The position numbers were made by a program, and so were the translations under genes. A model generated the notes under the pieces. The model was not told the DNA's origin. It searched no databases and was given only the letters and a program-made list of their open reading frames with translations. From positions 186,001-250,000 of the forward strand of contig JADKDJ010000005.1 of assembly GCA_016718405.1 (NCBI GenBank): a stretch of DNA of 64,000 nucleotides, read 5' to 3'. The DNA is from Candidatus Rhodoferax odensensis (GTDB taxonomy: Bacteria; Pseudomonadota; Gammaproteobacteria; Burkholderiales; Burkholderiaceae_C). Shown here piece by piece: positions 1-9,391 of the stretch. Numbering within the stretch: position 1 is the first letter of the stretch; every line of letters starts with the position of its first letter.

Positions 1-474
1 GCCTTGCAAGTACTTGAGCTGCTGCGCACCAGCGGCGCCAACCCTTATCGGCTCAAGCTGGAGATCACCGAGAGCCTGCTGGTGAGCGACATGGACGACG
101 CGATCCAGAAGATGGGCGAGTTGCGCTCGATTGGGGTCAGTTTTGCGCTGGATGACTTTGGCACCGGTTACTCGTCACTGGCCTACCTCAAGCGGCTGCC
201 GCTGGAGCAGCTCAAGATCGACCAGTCGTTTGTGCGTGACGTCATGATCGACCCGAACGACGCCACCATTGCGCTGGCAGTGTTGTCGCTGGGGCGCAGC
301 CTGGGCTTGACGGTGGTGGCCGAGGGTGTGGAGACACCCGAGCAACACGCGCTGCTGCGCAACCACGGATGTTGCGTGTTTCAGGGCTATTTGTTTGGTA
401 GGCCAATGCCCGTCGAGGCGCTTGACTTGAGTTCGACCGCGCAGGCGGTCTCGTCAGTGGCCTGGATGATCTGA
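1..474 (+). CDS. EAL-domain cyclic-di-GMP phosphodiesterase, C-terminal part
   Basis: The 5' part lies outside the window; the frame is open from base 1 and ends at TGA 472-474. What remains is the second half of an EAL domain, which hydrolyses c-di-GMP to pGpG. Visible motifs are [25 protein letters not shown] and VVAEGVET, which carry the usual metal-binding Glu/Asp and catalytic Lys/Glu residues, so this half looks active. About 20 residues follow the domain with no further module. Whether PAS, GGDEF or sensor domains precede it cannot be seen. Its last 21 bases overlap the 3' end of the convergent suhB. Confidence 0.93.
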   Translation, partial: ALQVLELLRTSGANPYRLKLEITESLLVSDMDDAIQKMGELRSIGVSFALDDFGTGYSSLAYLKRLPLEQLKIDQSFVRDVMIDPNDATIALAVLSLGRSLGLTVVAEGVETPEQHALLRNHGCCVFQGYLFGRPMPVEALDLSSTAQAVSSVAWMI

Positions 475-1317
475 TTCCGGTGCGGGCACAACGGGCGCGG
501 CCTGGCGCACCGCAGCCTTGTCGCCTGCTGGTGCGAACTTGCTGTACTTGCCCAGAATTCCGACCAGTTGACCGTAGATTTTGGGGCTACCTGCCAGGCA
601 TTCCTTGTGGTGCAGGAAGTCGCTCTCGCCGGTGAAATTGCCCACCAGACCACCGGCCTCGGTCACCAGCAGCGAGCCCGCCGCCATGTCCCAGGGCTGC
701 AGCCCGGTCTCGAAAAAGGCATCGGTGAAACCGGCCGCCACGTAAGCCAGATCGAGCGCGGCAGCACCCGGGCGGCGCAGGCCGGCAGTACGCTGCATTA
801 CTTCGCCCATCATGCGCAGATAAGCGTTGAAGTCGTCGCCCGGGCGAAACGGGAAGCCGGTGGAGATCAGGCACTCCTGCATGCGGGTGCGCTTGGAGAC
901 GCGGATGCGTCGGTCGTTCATGTAGGCGCCGCGCCCCTTGGTGGCGGTGAACAGGTCGTTGCGGCTGGGGTCGTAGATGACGGCTTGCTCAACTTTGCCC
1001 TTGACCGTCAGCGCGATGCTGACGCAGTACACCGGCAAGCCGTGGATGAAGTTGGTGGTTCCGTCCAGCGGATCGATGATCCAGACATAGTCGGAGTCCT
1101 TGGCGCCATGCTCGCTGCCGGACTCTTCCGCCAGAATGCCGTGCCCCGGATACGCGGTGAGCAGGGTCTCGATGATGGCCTGCTCGGCGGCGTGGTCCAC
1201 CTCGGTCACGAAGTCGTTGACCTGTTTCTGCGAAATGCGCACCGCTTCCACATCCAGCGCGGCGCGGTTGATGATGGCACCAGCGGCGCGGGCGGCCTTG
1301 ATGGCCACATTGATCAT
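454..1317 (-). CDS. suhB: Inositol-1-monophosphatase family protein (SuhB)
   Basis: A 287-residue Mg-dependent phosphatase of the inositol monophosphatase family. Metal-site motifs are in order: EES at about 64-66, [10 protein letters not shown] at 81-90, and QPWDMAAG in the C-terminal half. The ATG at 1317 begins [13 protein letters not shown], where family members begin; the frame stays open far upstream, but that extension has no family similarity. In E. coli SuhB also works in rRNA antitermination with Nus factors; this is family knowledge only. The C-terminus has about 15 extra Pro/Ala-rich residues. It is divergent from trmJ (199 bp apart) and convergent with the EAL gene. Confidence 0.93.
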   Translation of the reverse strand: MINVAIKAARAAGAIINRAALDVEAVRISQKQVNDFVTEVDHAAEQAIIETLLTAYPGHGILAEESGSEHGAKDSDYVWIIDPLDGTTNFIHGLPVYCVSIALTVKGKVEQAVIYDPSRNDLFTATKGRGAYMNDRRIRVSKRTRMQECLISTGFPFRPGDDFNAYLRMMGEVMQRTAGLRRPGAAALDLAYVAAGFTDAFFETGLQPWDMAAGSLLVTEAGGLVGNFTGESDFLHHKECLAGSPKIYGQLVGILGKYSKFAPAGDKAAVRQAAPVVPAPESDHPGH

Positions 1318-1516
1318 GGGGTGCAGATTGGGGGGCGGCATAAATTGTGGGGGTAAGAGCGTCGGAATTGACCAGTCGATGCCGGTCACCAAGGATGCGA
1401 TTTTCTCACGAAACCGCCAACCGGCGGCTTGCAGGCGGCGCGACGGGTGATTCGGCCTTGATTGCGCCCAAGGACTCCGATCCAGCCGGCCGGCTTGGCA
1501 GCGGACAATACGGCAC

Positions 1517-2338
1517 ATGACGACGCGATTCATTCTGATCAACACCAGCCACGCTGGCAACGTCGGCGCCGCCGCCCGCGCCATGAAGACCATGGGTTTT
1601 GACGAGCTGGTGTTGGTGGCGCCGCGCTGGGCCAACGTGTTGCGCCGCGAGGAGACCATCCAGCGCGCCAGTGGGGCGCTGGACGTGCTGGCCAAGGCCC
1701 GCATCGTGGCGACGCTGGACGAGGCGCTGGACGGCATCACGCACCTGTGCGGCACCGCCATGACTCCGCGCGACTTCGGCCCGCCCACCCGCACGCCGCG
1801 CGAACACTTTGAATGGCTGTCAAAGACCGTACACGGATCGACCCCACAACAAGCATCACCGGCCGATGGCGGGCTGGGTGCGCGGTCAAGTTGGGTGCCC
1901 GACGGCATCGCGTTCCTGTTCGGCTCCGAGCGCTTTGGTATGAGCAATGAGGATGTGTACCGCTGTCATGTGGCACTGAGTATTCCCAGCAACCCGCAGT
2001 TTGGTTCGCTCAACCTCGGCGCAGCCCTGCAGGTGATCGCGTATGAGTGGCGCCTGGCACTGGGCGGCTTTGCGGCGCCGGCCGCCAGCGCGCCGCTGCA
2101 ATTGGCTGATGCGCAGCAGCTCGCCGGCATGCTGGCGCACTGGGAGCGCGCCCTGGTGTCGATCGGCTTTCTCGACCCGCAAGCACCCAAGAAACTGATG
2201 CCGCGCCTGAATCAGTTGTTCAACCGGGCCGGCGTGACGCAGGAGGAGATCCATATTTTGCGGGGCATTGCCAAGATGATGGATCGCTCGTGCGCACTGC
2301 CCCCAGCGACGGACACCGGGACCGGCAAGACCGGTTGA
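1517..2338 (+). CDS. trmJ: tRNA (cytidine/uridine-32-2'-O)-methyltransferase TrmJ
   Basis: A SPOUT-class RNA methyltransferase of 273 residues that would 2'-O-methylate position 32 of tRNA anticodon loops using SAM. The N-terminus has the typical [19 protein letters not shown] segment. The knot motifs [14 protein letters not shown] and [19 protein letters not shown] follow in the middle. A loop of about 20 residues ([14 protein letters not shown] region) makes it longer than the E. coli protein. The start ATG at 1517 directly precedes the conserved first strand. It is followed by cysE 59 bp downstream; in many proteobacteria trmJ precedes Fe-S genes, which is not seen here. Confidence 0.92.
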   Translation: MTTRFILINTSHAGNVGAAARAMKTMGFDELVLVAPRWANVLRREETIQRASGALDVLAKARIVATLDEALDGITHLCGTAMTPRDFGPPTRTPREHFEWLSKTVHGSTPQQASPADGGLGARSSWVPDGIAFLFGSERFGMSNEDVYRCHVALSIPSNPQFGSLNLGAALQVIAYEWRLALGGFAAPAASAPLQLADAQQLAGMLAHWERALVSIGFLDPQAPKKLMPRLNQLFNRAGVTQEEIHILRGIAKMMDRSCALPPATDTGTGKTG

Positions 2339-2397
2339 GCGCAGGCCATGCCAGTGTGCCGCGGCGCGTGGCGGCCCGCCCTGTCGTCAACTAGACT

Positions 2398-3177
2398 ATG
2401 GGCATGTTTGCCCGCCTTCGCTCCGACATTCAGTGCATTCTCGACCGTGACCCGGCTGCGCGCAGCACCTGGGAGGTGTTGACCTGTTACCCCGGCCTGC
2501 ACGCCCTGGTGCTGCACCGTCGCGCGCACTGGTGCTGGACGCACGGCCTGAAGTGGTTGGGCCGCTTCATCTCGCACCTGGCGCGCTGGCTCACCGGTAT
2601 CGAGATTCACCCCGGCGCGGTCATTGGCGAGCGTGTGTTCTTCGACCACGCCATGGGTGTGGTGGTGGGCGAAACCGCCGAAATCGGCGACGGTTGCACC
2701 ATTTACCAGGGCGTCACGCTCGGCGGTACGTCGCTCTACAAGGGCGTGAAGCGTCACCCGACCTTGGGCCGGGATGTGGTGGTCAGTGCCGGCGCCAAGG
2801 TGCTCGGCGGTTTTGAGGTGGGCGACGGCGCCAAGATCGGCAGCAATGCGGTGGTGATCAAGCCCGTGCCGGCTGGCGCCACGGCGGTGGGCATTCCAGC
2901 GCGCATCATCCCGAGCAAGGCCGGAGAAAGCGCCGACGTAACGACGCCCGAGCGCAAGTTCAGCGCTTATGGCATTACGCTGGACGATGATCCCCTGAGT
3001 CAGGCCATGCATGGGCTGATCAACAATGCCTCGTCGCAAGAGCATCAGATTGCGCTGCTCTGGAAGGCGATCGAAACCTTGCAGGCCAACCGCGCCGGCA
3101 CCGACTGCGTGCCGGGCGACGCCGCGCTCAAGGAATGCTTTGAGGCGGAGAAGCTCAATCAGTTGGTGGGGGAGTAG
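2398..3177 (+). CDS. cysE: Serine O-acetyltransferase
   Basis: Converts L-serine and acetyl-CoA to O-acetylserine, the first committed step of cysteine synthesis. The 259-residue protein has the helical N-terminal region ([19 protein letters not shown]), then a left-handed beta-helix of hexapeptide repeats from about residue 70 to 170 with [24 protein letters not shown] and GVTLGGTS. It closes with the AVGIPARII cap. The tail after residue 180 is longer than in short CysE forms. The start ATG at 2398 follows trmJ by 59 bp and may share its transcript. No clear terminator is seen after the stop. Confidence 0.94.
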   Translation: MGMFARLRSDIQCILDRDPAARSTWEVLTCYPGLHALVLHRRAHWCWTHGLKWLGRFISHLARWLTGIEIHPGAVIGERVFFDHAMGVVVGETAEIGDGCTIYQGVTLGGTSLYKGVKRHPTLGRDVVVSAGAKVLGGFEVGDGAKIGSNAVVIKPVPAGATAVGIPARIIPSKAGESADVTTPERKFSAYGITLDDDPLSQAMHGLINNASSQEHQIALLWKAIETLQANRAGTDCVPGDAALKECFEAEKLNQLVGE

Positions 3178-3227
3178 CCGCCCTGTCGTGTCCCCAATCT
3201 CTTTGGGAGCGTGGTGTCCGGTGGTGA

Positions 3228-4241
3228 TCAGGTTTCGATCAGGCTGTGAACCCGCGAGGGCAACAAAAGCAGGTTGACGAAAGTCAGTTCATACATGGCC
3301 GTGAGGCTGCTGGCTTGATCATCGGATAGGTCAGCGGCACAGACAATAAAGTGGCGACGGTCTGCTCCCAGGCGTTTGCGAAGACGCTGGTACTTGTCAA
3401 TATCACCGCGAAATTCGCCGGACTTGCATTCGATGAAGATCGGGTGCTGACCCTGAGGTAGCAACAACACATCGAGTTCGTGTAAATCCTCATTCTCGAA
3501 CTTCACTTTGACACCTCGTGCACACGAGAACGGGCGTGAAGTTGCCTTTAGTTGATCTACTGCCTCTATGAATGTGAACCACTCAAGCCACCCGCCGTCG
3601 AAAAACTGGCGAATGGCCGTGGCGGCCTGCAAGTTCAGGCGAACGATCTTCTCTGGCTTTTGGTAGTAATACCTTGAAAAGAAGGTATGGCTGTAGAGTT
3701 GACGGCACAGAGTATTGACGGTTTGAGCATCCTTCTGACTCAAATCGGACAGTTCGAGGGTAAGGCCGGTGTGACCTTTGCGGTATGCAAAGCGGACGCG
3801 GTTCACCAGCTCGGCAAAGAGGGCATAACGTTGTCCGATGGTGCGTGCTGCATCGTCGAAGAATCCGGTTGTATCCACGTTCGAGTAGTCGAAAATCGCT
3901 TCAATCTTGCGCGCCGAGAACCAGGAGCTCAATGGGGCGTGCTGGGCTGGTGTGGCAAAAAGGGCAGTGTTATGGATGTCGACATTTGCGACAGAAGTGA
4001 GAGACTCCGATTTGACTTCCGGGGATGCCCCTTCACCGTCGAGGCCGTCCTTCTCCTGCTCTCTCAGGATATTGATTTCGCGCAGAGACGAGAAATAGCG
4101 CTCGACCAGCCTTTCGACATAAAACACCGTCCCGTACACGGTGCATGTCTGGCCGCATCGACCGCAAGGGACTTTGCTGCCAACAGGATTGGCCAAGTCT
4201 TCAGAGACAAACGAACACTGATTGCAGCGATAGATGGGCAT
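3228..4241 (-). CDS. Zinc-ribbon protein with C-terminal PD-(D/E)XK nuclease-like domain
   Basis: A 337-residue protein without a named function. It opens with MPIYRCNQCSF and a second PCGRCG pair, forming a four-cysteine zinc ribbon in the first 35 residues. A variable Ser/Glu-rich linker follows. The C-terminal third has FFDGGWLEWFTF, then HELDVLLL about 17 residues before FIECKSGEF. That spacing fits the D...ExK core of PD-(D/E)XK nucleases and resembles the nuclease half of Card1/DUF1887 proteins, but no CARF domain precedes it. The start at 4241 puts the ribbon first; the frame is open upstream without similarity. It stands alone between cysE (convergent) and mog. No CRISPR array or cas gene is nearby. 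Function is inference. Confidence 0.72.
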   Translation of the reverse strand: MPIYRCNQCSFVSEDLANPVGSKVPCGRCGQTCTVYGTVFYVERLVERYFSSLREINILREQEKDGLDGEGASPEVKSESLTSVANVDIHNTALFATPAQHAPLSSWFSARKIEAIFDYSNVDTTGFFDDAARTIGQRYALFAELVNRVRFAYRKGHTGLTLELSDLSQKDAQTVNTLCRQLYSHTFFSRYYYQKPEKIVRLNLQAATAIRQFFDGGWLEWFTFIEAVDQLKATSRPFSCARGVKVKFENEDLHELDVLLLPQGQHPIFIECKSGEFRGDIDKYQRLRKRLGADRRHFIVCAADLSDDQASSLTAMYELTFVNLLLLPSRVHSLIET

Positions 4242-4302
4242 CGGCGGAATTCGTGTGTGTATTGGAGTGTGGAATGTTGGGCATACAAAAGTGCCCGGCG
4301 GC

Positions 4303-4929
4303 TTAAGTCTCGGGGCGCGATCCCATGATCGGCGCGCGCATTGCACTCTTGGGCCGAAACGCCTTGCACACTGCGTCATCGGTTTCCAGATAAGGCCCGC
4401 CAATCAGGTCGATGCAATAGGGCACGGCGGCAAAAATCCCCGGTACTGTCGACGTGCCGGTTGCGTCCCGCACGCCTTCAAGGGTTTCCTGGATGGACTT
4501 GGGTTGGCCTGGCAGGTTGATGATCAGGGTCTGCTTGCGAATCACTGCCACCTGACGCGACAGGATGGCGGTCGGCACGAAATTCAGGCTGATGGCGCGC
4601 ATCTGCTCGCCAAAGCCGGGCATCACCTTGTCGGCCACCGCCAGCGTGGCCTCGGGGGTCACGTCGCGCAAAGCCGGGCCGGTGCCGCCAGTGGTCAGCA
4701 CCAGGGTGCAACCGGCATCCACCAGCTCGATCAAGGTCTGGCTGATGGTGGCCTGTTCGTCGGGAATCAGCCGCGGCTCGAACTGCAGCGGGTTCCTGAG
4801 GGCACGGGTCAGCCAGCCTTGTAGCGCGGGCAGACCTTTGTCAACGTAGACGCCGCTGGAGGCGCGGTCGCTGATCGAGATGATGCCAATCTTGACCGCG
4901 TCGTGGGCGGTCACCGTGGGCGTATTCAT
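4303..4929 (-). CDS. mog: Molybdopterin adenylyltransferase
   Basis: Adenylylates molybdopterin before molybdate insertion in molybdenum-cofactor synthesis. The 208-residue MoCF-fold protein shows the first strand IGIISISDRASSGVY, the nucleotide/pterin-binding TTGGTGPALRDVTPEAT and the later NLPGQPKSIQE. Length and the C-terminal GGPYLETDD segment fit Mog rather than the shorter MoaB. Its ATG at 4929 overlaps the stop of darP (ATGA), and a GGAGA ribosome site lies about 8 bases upstream, so the two are translationally coupled. Confidence 0.9.
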   Translation of the reverse strand: MNTPTVTAHDAVKIGIISISDRASSGVYVDKGLPALQGWLTRALRNPLQFEPRLIPDEQATISQTLIELVDAGCTLVLTTGGTGPALRDVTPEATLAVADKVMPGFGEQMRAISLNFVPTAILSRQVAVIRKQTLIINLPGQPKSIQETLEGVRDATGTSTVPGIFAAVPYCIDLIGGPYLETDDAVCKAFRPKSAMRAPIMGSRPET

Positions 4930-5552
4930 GCCTTGTCTCCGGCTTCGTTCGTTGCGCCGCCCAAGTGCTGACGCACGATCTGAAAAATGTCGCGGTACGC
5001 GCGGCCATGGCGCAACGCTTCGCCGGGTTTTTCGGGTTTGGCATCCTTGCGCGCCTGGCGGATCAGGGCACGCAGTTGCTGCGAGTCGGTCGCTGTATAG
5101 GTGTTCATCCACTGGCCAAAGGCATCCTCGTCGGCAATCAGGCGGTCGCGCCATTGTTCGGCCTGGTGCAGAGCCAGGTTTTCCTCTGCAGAACCATTGT
5201 GCTGCTCGTCCAGTGCGTGGCGGATTTGCGCCAGCACCTCGGGTTCGAGCAAGCGCATCAGCTTGCCGATGAACTGCATCTGCCGGCGCTTGCCTTCGAA
5301 GTTGGTGATGCGCTTGGCGTCGGTGATGGCGTCGCGAAACTTCTCCGACAAGTCCAGCCGCGCGATCAGGTCGGCGCGCAAGTCCAACAGTTCGGTGCCG
5401 AGCTTTTGCAGCGCGTCGCTCTCGTGTTTGAGTTCGGTTCGACTGGGCTCGTCGCTGCCTTTTAACTCGCGTTTGAGCTCAAGGTCCAGCTCGCTGCCCA
5501 AGGCGACGAATTGGCCTTTGACGAAGTAGCCTTTGGTGGGTTTGCGTGACAT
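4926..5552 (-). CDS. darP: Ribosome-associated protein DarP (YjgA, DUF615)
   Basis: A 208-residue all-helical DUF615 protein. E. coli DarP/YjgA binds late 50S precursors and helps large-subunit maturation. Recognisable segments are MSRKPTKGYFVKGQF, the highly charged helical middle, and KRRQMQFIGKLMR in the RNA-binding part. The ATG at 5552 is chosen because the family start lies there; the frame extends further upstream without similarity. It is first in a two-gene unit with mog and is divergent from pmbA, with 63 bp between the starts. The pairing of darP with pmbA is common in proteobacteria. Confidence 0.9.
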   Translation of the reverse strand: MSRKPTKGYFVKGQFVALGSELDLELKRELKGSDEPSRTELKHESDALQKLGTELLDLRADLIARLDLSEKFRDAITDAKRITNFEGKRRQMQFIGKLMRLLEPEVLAQIRHALDEQHNGSAEENLALHQAEQWRDRLIADEDAFGQWMNTYTATDSQQLRALIRQARKDAKPEKPGEALRHGRAYRDIFQIVRQHLGGATNEAGDKA

Positions 5553-5615
5553 GGTTGGGGTGGGGACGGCGCGGCGCGGCGCGCCAGGGATAGCCCCGGT
5601 ATCATAGCCTCCGAT

Positions 5616-7010
5616 ATGAACAAACCCAACACCCCCCAGTCCCGCCCGGATCAGCACAGTGGATTCAGCTACAGCCCCGCTTTTTTTGAGGAGATGGTGG
5701 ATACCGCGCTGGGCCACGCCAAGAAACTTGGCGCCACCGATGCCGGCGCCGAAGCCTCCGAGGGCTGTGGTCTGAGTGTCTCGGTGCGCAAGGGCGAGTT
5801 GGAAAACGTGGAGCGCAACCGCGACAAATCGCTGGGCGTGACGGTGTATGTGGGTCAGCGGCGCGGCAATGCCAGTACTTCGGACTTCTCCAAGGCCGCC
5901 ATCAAACAGACCGTGCAGGCGGCCTTTGATATCGCGCGCTTCACGGCTGAAGACCCGATGGCCGGGCTACCGGATGCGCGAGACGTGCAAGCGAGCCAGG
6001 ACCAGCGCACCGATCTGGACCTGTTCCACCCGTGGCTCATCAACAGCGAGCAGGCCGCCAAACTGGCGATGGCCTGCGAGGCGGCGGCCCTGCAAACGGA
6101 CAAACGCATCACCAACAGCGAAGGGGCCGCCGTGTCGGCCCAGCAATCGCATTTTTTCAGCGCGCATACGCGGGGGTTCCGAGGCGGATACGCTAGCTCG
6201 CGCCACTCGCTGTCGGTCTCGCCGATTGCCGGCAAGGGAAATGACATGCAGCGCGACGCCTGGTACAGCTCGCAGCGCAGCGCGGGCGACCTGGCCTCGC
6301 CCGAGGCCATCGGCCGCTACGCGGCGGAACGTGCGCTTAGCCGCCTGCGTGCGCGCAAGATCGCCACGCTGGAGTGCCCGGTGTTGTTTGAGTCGCCCCT
6401 TGCTGCGGGGCTGTTGGGCAGTTTTGTGCAGGCCATCAGTGGTGGCGCGCTGTACCGCAAGAGCTCGTTCCTGCTTGATTCGCTGGGCAAACAGGTGTTT
6501 GCCAAACATATTGACATTGTGGAAGACCCCTTCGTCAAGCGCGGCAAGGGCAGCTCGCCTTTTGACGACGAAGGCGTCAAGGTGCAGCCGCGCGCGGTGG
6601 TCAAGGGCGGCAAGGTCCAGGGCTACTTTTTGAGTAGCTACTCCGCGCGCAAACTCGGCATGAAGACCACCGGCAACGCGGGCGGCTCGCACAACCTGGT
6701 GCTGAGCTCCAGCCTGACGCGCGCGGGCGATGATCTGGATGCCATGCTGCAGAAACTCGGCACCGGCCTGTTCGTCACCGAGCTGATGGGCAGTGGCGTG
6801 AACTACGTCACCGGTGACTATTCTCGTGGCGCCAGTGGCTTCTGGGTGGAAAAGGGACGCATCGCGTTCCCGGTGCAGGAGATCACCATTGCCGGAAACA
6901 TGAAAGCGATGCTCAAGGGCATCGAGGCGGTGGGGGCGGACAGCTACAACTACGGCGCCAAAACCGTGGGCTCGATTCTGGTGAATCGGATGAAGGTGGC
7001 GGGGAGCTGA
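5616..7010 (+). CDS. pmbA: Metalloprotease PmbA (TldE)
   Basis: The TldE/PmbA subunit of the TldD/TldE metalloprotease, which processes modified peptides and antitoxins; TldD carries the metal site. At 464 residues it has family-typical length. Supporting segments are VSVRKGELENVERNRD near residue 55, YSARKLGMKTTGNAGG at about 345 and the C-terminal GVNYVTGDYSRGASGFWVE followed by EITIAGNM. No tldD gene is in the window. The ATG at 5616 faces darP on the other strand. The PagL-like gene begins four bases after the stop and is probably co-transcribed. Confidence 0.92.
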   Translation: MNKPNTPQSRPDQHSGFSYSPAFFEEMVDTALGHAKKLGATDAGAEASEGCGLSVSVRKGELENVERNRDKSLGVTVYVGQRRGNASTSDFSKAAIKQTVQAAFDIARFTAEDPMAGLPDARDVQASQDQRTDLDLFHPWLINSEQAAKLAMACEAAALQTDKRITNSEGAAVSAQQSHFFSAHTRGFRGGYASSRHSLSVSPIAGKGNDMQRDAWYSSQRSAGDLASPEAIGRYAAERALSRLRARKIATLECPVLFESPLAAGLLGSFVQAISGGALYRKSSFLLDSLGKQVFAKHIDIVEDPFVKRGKGSSPFDDEGVKVQPRAVVKGGKVQGYFLSSYSARKLGMKTTGNAGGSHNLVLSSSLTRAGDDLDAMLQKLGTGLFVTELMGSGVNYVTGDYSRGASGFWVEKGRIAFPVQEITIAGNMKAMLKGIEAVGADSYNYGAKTVGSILVNRMKVAGS

Positions 7011-7013
7011 CCC

Positions 7014-7619
7014 GTGCGGACATTCTCGCGCCGTGCGTCGGCCTGTGTCCTGTTCGTGCTGGCCTCGATACTGTGGGGCGGCCATGCGCTGGCCCAGGAC
7101 TTACCAGCTGACTACTCGGAGTGGAGCGTTGAGACCGGTTACCTCACTAAGGTGAAGCACAACAGCCCGCTGGATTACCGAGTTGTGCCGACGCAACTGG
7201 TGTGGCGCAGCCCGGCGGCGTTTGACCTGTGGCGGCACAACGACGGAACGCGTTTGCTGTTTCGCCATCGCGTGGCGTTGCTGGTCGAGACGTTGCCGCG
7301 AGGCGCTGAAGACTATTACCTGGGGTTCTCCGGCGCTCCATCGATCGAGCTGTGGCTACCCAACCGGGCGACGGCGGCTTTTTTCTCCATTGGCGGCGGC
7401 GCGGGCTACATTAATGCCAAGGGCGTGGACGGCGGACAGGGGCAGAGATTCACGCTCAATTGGTTCACGCAGCTGGGACTACGGCACCAGGTAAGCAAAA
7501 ACGTGGCGTTGTCGGGGTCAGCGTACTTCGTTCACCATTCCAACTTGGGGATGACCAAGCCCAACCCGGGCATTGATGCGCTCGGGTTGAATCTCGGTCT
7601 GATCTGGCGATTTGAGTGA
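7014..7619 (+). CDS. Lipid A 3-O-deacylase, PagL-like (acyloxyacyl hydrolase)
   Basis: A 201-residue predicted outer-membrane beta-barrel. A signal peptide (RRASACVLFVLASILWGG) ends near ALAQ-D at residues 26-29, and a terminal WRFE fits outer-membrane insertion. The PagL active-site signature appears as FVHHSNLG at about 172-179, supplying the catalytic His-Ser pair; the usual third acidic residue is not certain. PagL removes the 3-O acyl chain of lipid A. The start is GTG at 7014, with GGGGAG about 8 bases upstream, right after pmbA. Its 3' end overlaps the broken dehydratase on the other strand. Confidence 0.78.
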   Translation: MRTFSRRASACVLFVLASILWGGHALAQDLPADYSEWSVETGYLTKVKHNSPLDYRVVPTQLVWRSPAAFDLWRHNDGTRLLFRHRVALLVETLPRGAEDYYLGFSGAPSIELWLPNRATAAFFSIGGGAGYINAKGVDGGQGQRFTLNWFTQLGLRHQVSKNVALSGSAYFVHHSNLGMTKPNPGIDALGLNLGLIWRFE

Positions 7620-8101
7620 GTCCCGCTGGGGCATCAGACCCCAGTCAGCGTTCATTATTTGTTGTCGCGAGGTGTAGACCATCACGATGTCGAGCTGGGC
7701 GACTTCGATGTCGCCGCTCGTGGCGGTTGCGGCAACCTGAACTGCCATCGGAGCCATTTGGCGGCACTGGATCGCGAACGCAACCTCGCGCTCGGCAGCA
7801 CCGGATGTTTGAATACGCATTTCCTGACCGAGGCGAGCACACCGAGCAAGTCACCGGTGATGGACCGGACGTAGGGGTCACCCGCCAGAAGGCCGGCACC
7901 GGCCAACTGGGCCATCGCTTCGACCATCAACACGCCGGGCACCACCGGCAAGCCCGGAAAGTGGCCCTGGATGGCCGCATTGTCCAGTGGCCAACGGGCG
8001 ATTCCCTGAAAGCGGTGCGGGCCTTCAATCACCAGATGCTGGCAGACGAAGATGTCGCCACGATGGGGCAGCAGCGCTTCGATCTCGGCGCGGGTCCAGG
8101 G
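7518..8101 (-). pseudogene. FabZ-like 3-hydroxyacyl-ACP dehydratase, frameshifted
   Basis: Hotdog dehydratase of the pigment cluster. Read across frames it gives AEIEALLPHRGDIFVC, then GHFPGLPVVPGVLMVEAMAQ with the catalytic His/Glu region, then VFKHPVLPS. Near 7780 the frame moves by one base and continues as EVAFAIQCRQMAPMAVQVAA. No start codon is available in the 5' frame: a TAG lies at 8102-8104, and reading past it by one base would give an upstream continuation, so a second indel is likely there. The true 3' end is uncertain; the open frame runs to 7518 inside the convergent PagL-like gene, while family length predicts an end near 7640. It follows the ketosynthase at 8132. Confidence 0.62.
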
Positions 8102-8131
8102 CTAGAGAGGGTAGTGAAGGGACTCCCCTTT

Positions 8132-9391
8132 TCATGGGGTGTAGCGATGCGCGAGCAAGGTGGCGTTGCTGCCGCCAAACGCGAACGAGTTCGACATCAC
8201 CGCCTTGACGTCGCAGCCATGCCTGGCTTGCAGCGGTATGAAGTCGAGCTTGCATCGCGGATCAGGCTGGTCCAGGTGCGCAGTGGGTGGCAGCGCGCCA
8301 CTGTTCATCGCCATGATGCTGAGCGCAAACTCCATGGCTCCGCCGGCGCCGATCAGGTGACCATGTACCGCCTTGGTTGAGCTGATCGCAAGTTGGTCGG
8401 CGAACGGGCCAAACGCGGCGCGAATGGATTCGGTCTCGATCACGTCGCCCATGTCCGTGGCGGTTCCGTGTGCGTTGAGGTACTGAACATCCCGCGGACC
8501 AAGCCTGGCGTCGTCGAGCGCTTGCCGCATGGCCGTGACTTGACCGTGCATGGTGGGTGTGGTGAGGTGCTCCGCGTCGCTGCTGCAGCCGTAGCCGCCC
8601 ATCTCGGCGACCACATTGGCGTGACGTGTCGTGGCGCGTGTTTCGCTTTCCAGCACCAGTGCCGCGGCGCCTTCGCCCAGAACAAATCCGCTTCGGCCCA
8701 GTGCAAACGGGCGGCAACTGCGCTGCGGGCTGGTCCCGTCCGGCTTGGCCATGACGCGCAGCGCATTCCAGGCCATCAAGGTGCCGGCTGTCAGCATGGC
8801 TTCGGTCCCGATGACGATTGCCGCATTGATGTAGCCATGCCGGATCGCCCGAAACGCCTCTCCAATGGCCACGGCGGACGATGCGCACGCGACACAATAC
8901 GTAGTGCTCGGGCCGCGCAGACCATAACGCATGGACACGGCTGCCGCCGCCGCGTTGGACATCATGCGGGGCACCGACAGCGGGTGCACGATGGTCGGAT
9001 TCTGGTGCGCGTGGGTGGGGGTGTGGACCGCCTCGAAGTAGCGCGTGTACAGGTTGTCCATGGTGTGCGCGCCGCCGAAGCCGATGCCGACAAAGACGCC
9101 AAAGCGGGGTGCGTCGTCCGGGGCGGCGGCGATCCCCGCGTCAGTCAGGGCTTCTTGGGCCGCCACCAAGGCGAACTGAACAGCGCGGTCCAGCGCGCCA
9201 TACTTCTTTTCCAGCAGGGTGTCGGGTTCAACCGCGGCCGGTGCCACCAGGATGTGGGGCAATCGAGCCGTGATATCGGCTGGCGCTGGCCGGACCGCGC
9301 TGCGCGCGTCCAGTGCGCCGGCAAAGCTGCTCGCCTTGTCCGCGCCAAGTGGGGAGGTGATGCCAAGGCCGGTGATGAGTACCCGGTTCAC
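8132..9391 (-). CDS. Beta-ketoacyl-ACP synthase, FabF type (aryl polyene cluster)
   Basis: An intact 419-residue condensing enzyme. The Cys-His-His set is present: CVACASSAVAIG at about 180, NAHGTATDMGD at about 320 and KAVHGHLIGAGG at about 355, with a closing NSFAFGGSNA. It would extend the polyene chain from malonyl-ACP. The start is GTG at 9391 (NRVLITGLGITSPLG), directly after the stop of the upstream acyl carrier protein gene. It is one of the few large cluster genes without a frameshift. A FabF-like role in fatty acid synthesis is possible, but the neighbours point to the pigment. Confidence 0.9.
   Translation of the reverse strand: MNRVLITGLGITSPLGADKASSFAGALDARSAVRPAPADITARLPHILVAPAAVEPDTLLEKKYGALDRAVQFALVAAQEALTDAGIAAAPDDAPRFGVFVGIGFGGAHTMDNLYTRYFEAVHTPTHAHQNPTIVHPLSVPRMMSNAAAAAVSMRYGLRGPSTTYCVACASSAVAIGEAFRAIRHGYINAAIVIGTEAMLTAGTLMAWNALRVMAKPDGTSPQRSCRPFALGRSGFVLGEGAAALVLESETRATTRHANVVAEMGGYGCSSDAEHLTTPTMHGQVTAMRQALDDARLGPRDVQYLNAHGTATDMGDVIETESIRAAFGPFADQLAISSTKAVHGHLIGAGGAMEFALSIMAMNSGALPPTAHLDQPDPRCKLDFIPLQARHGCDVKAVMSNSFAFGGSNATLLAHRYTP

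Noticed and set aside
454..1947. A suhB start far upstream giving 497 residues
   Set aside because: The extension overlaps trmJ on the other strand and lacks similarity; the family start is at 1317.
3228..4241. Part of a CRISPR system because of the Card1-like nuclease
   Set aside because: No spacer array, cas gene or CARF domain is present in the window.
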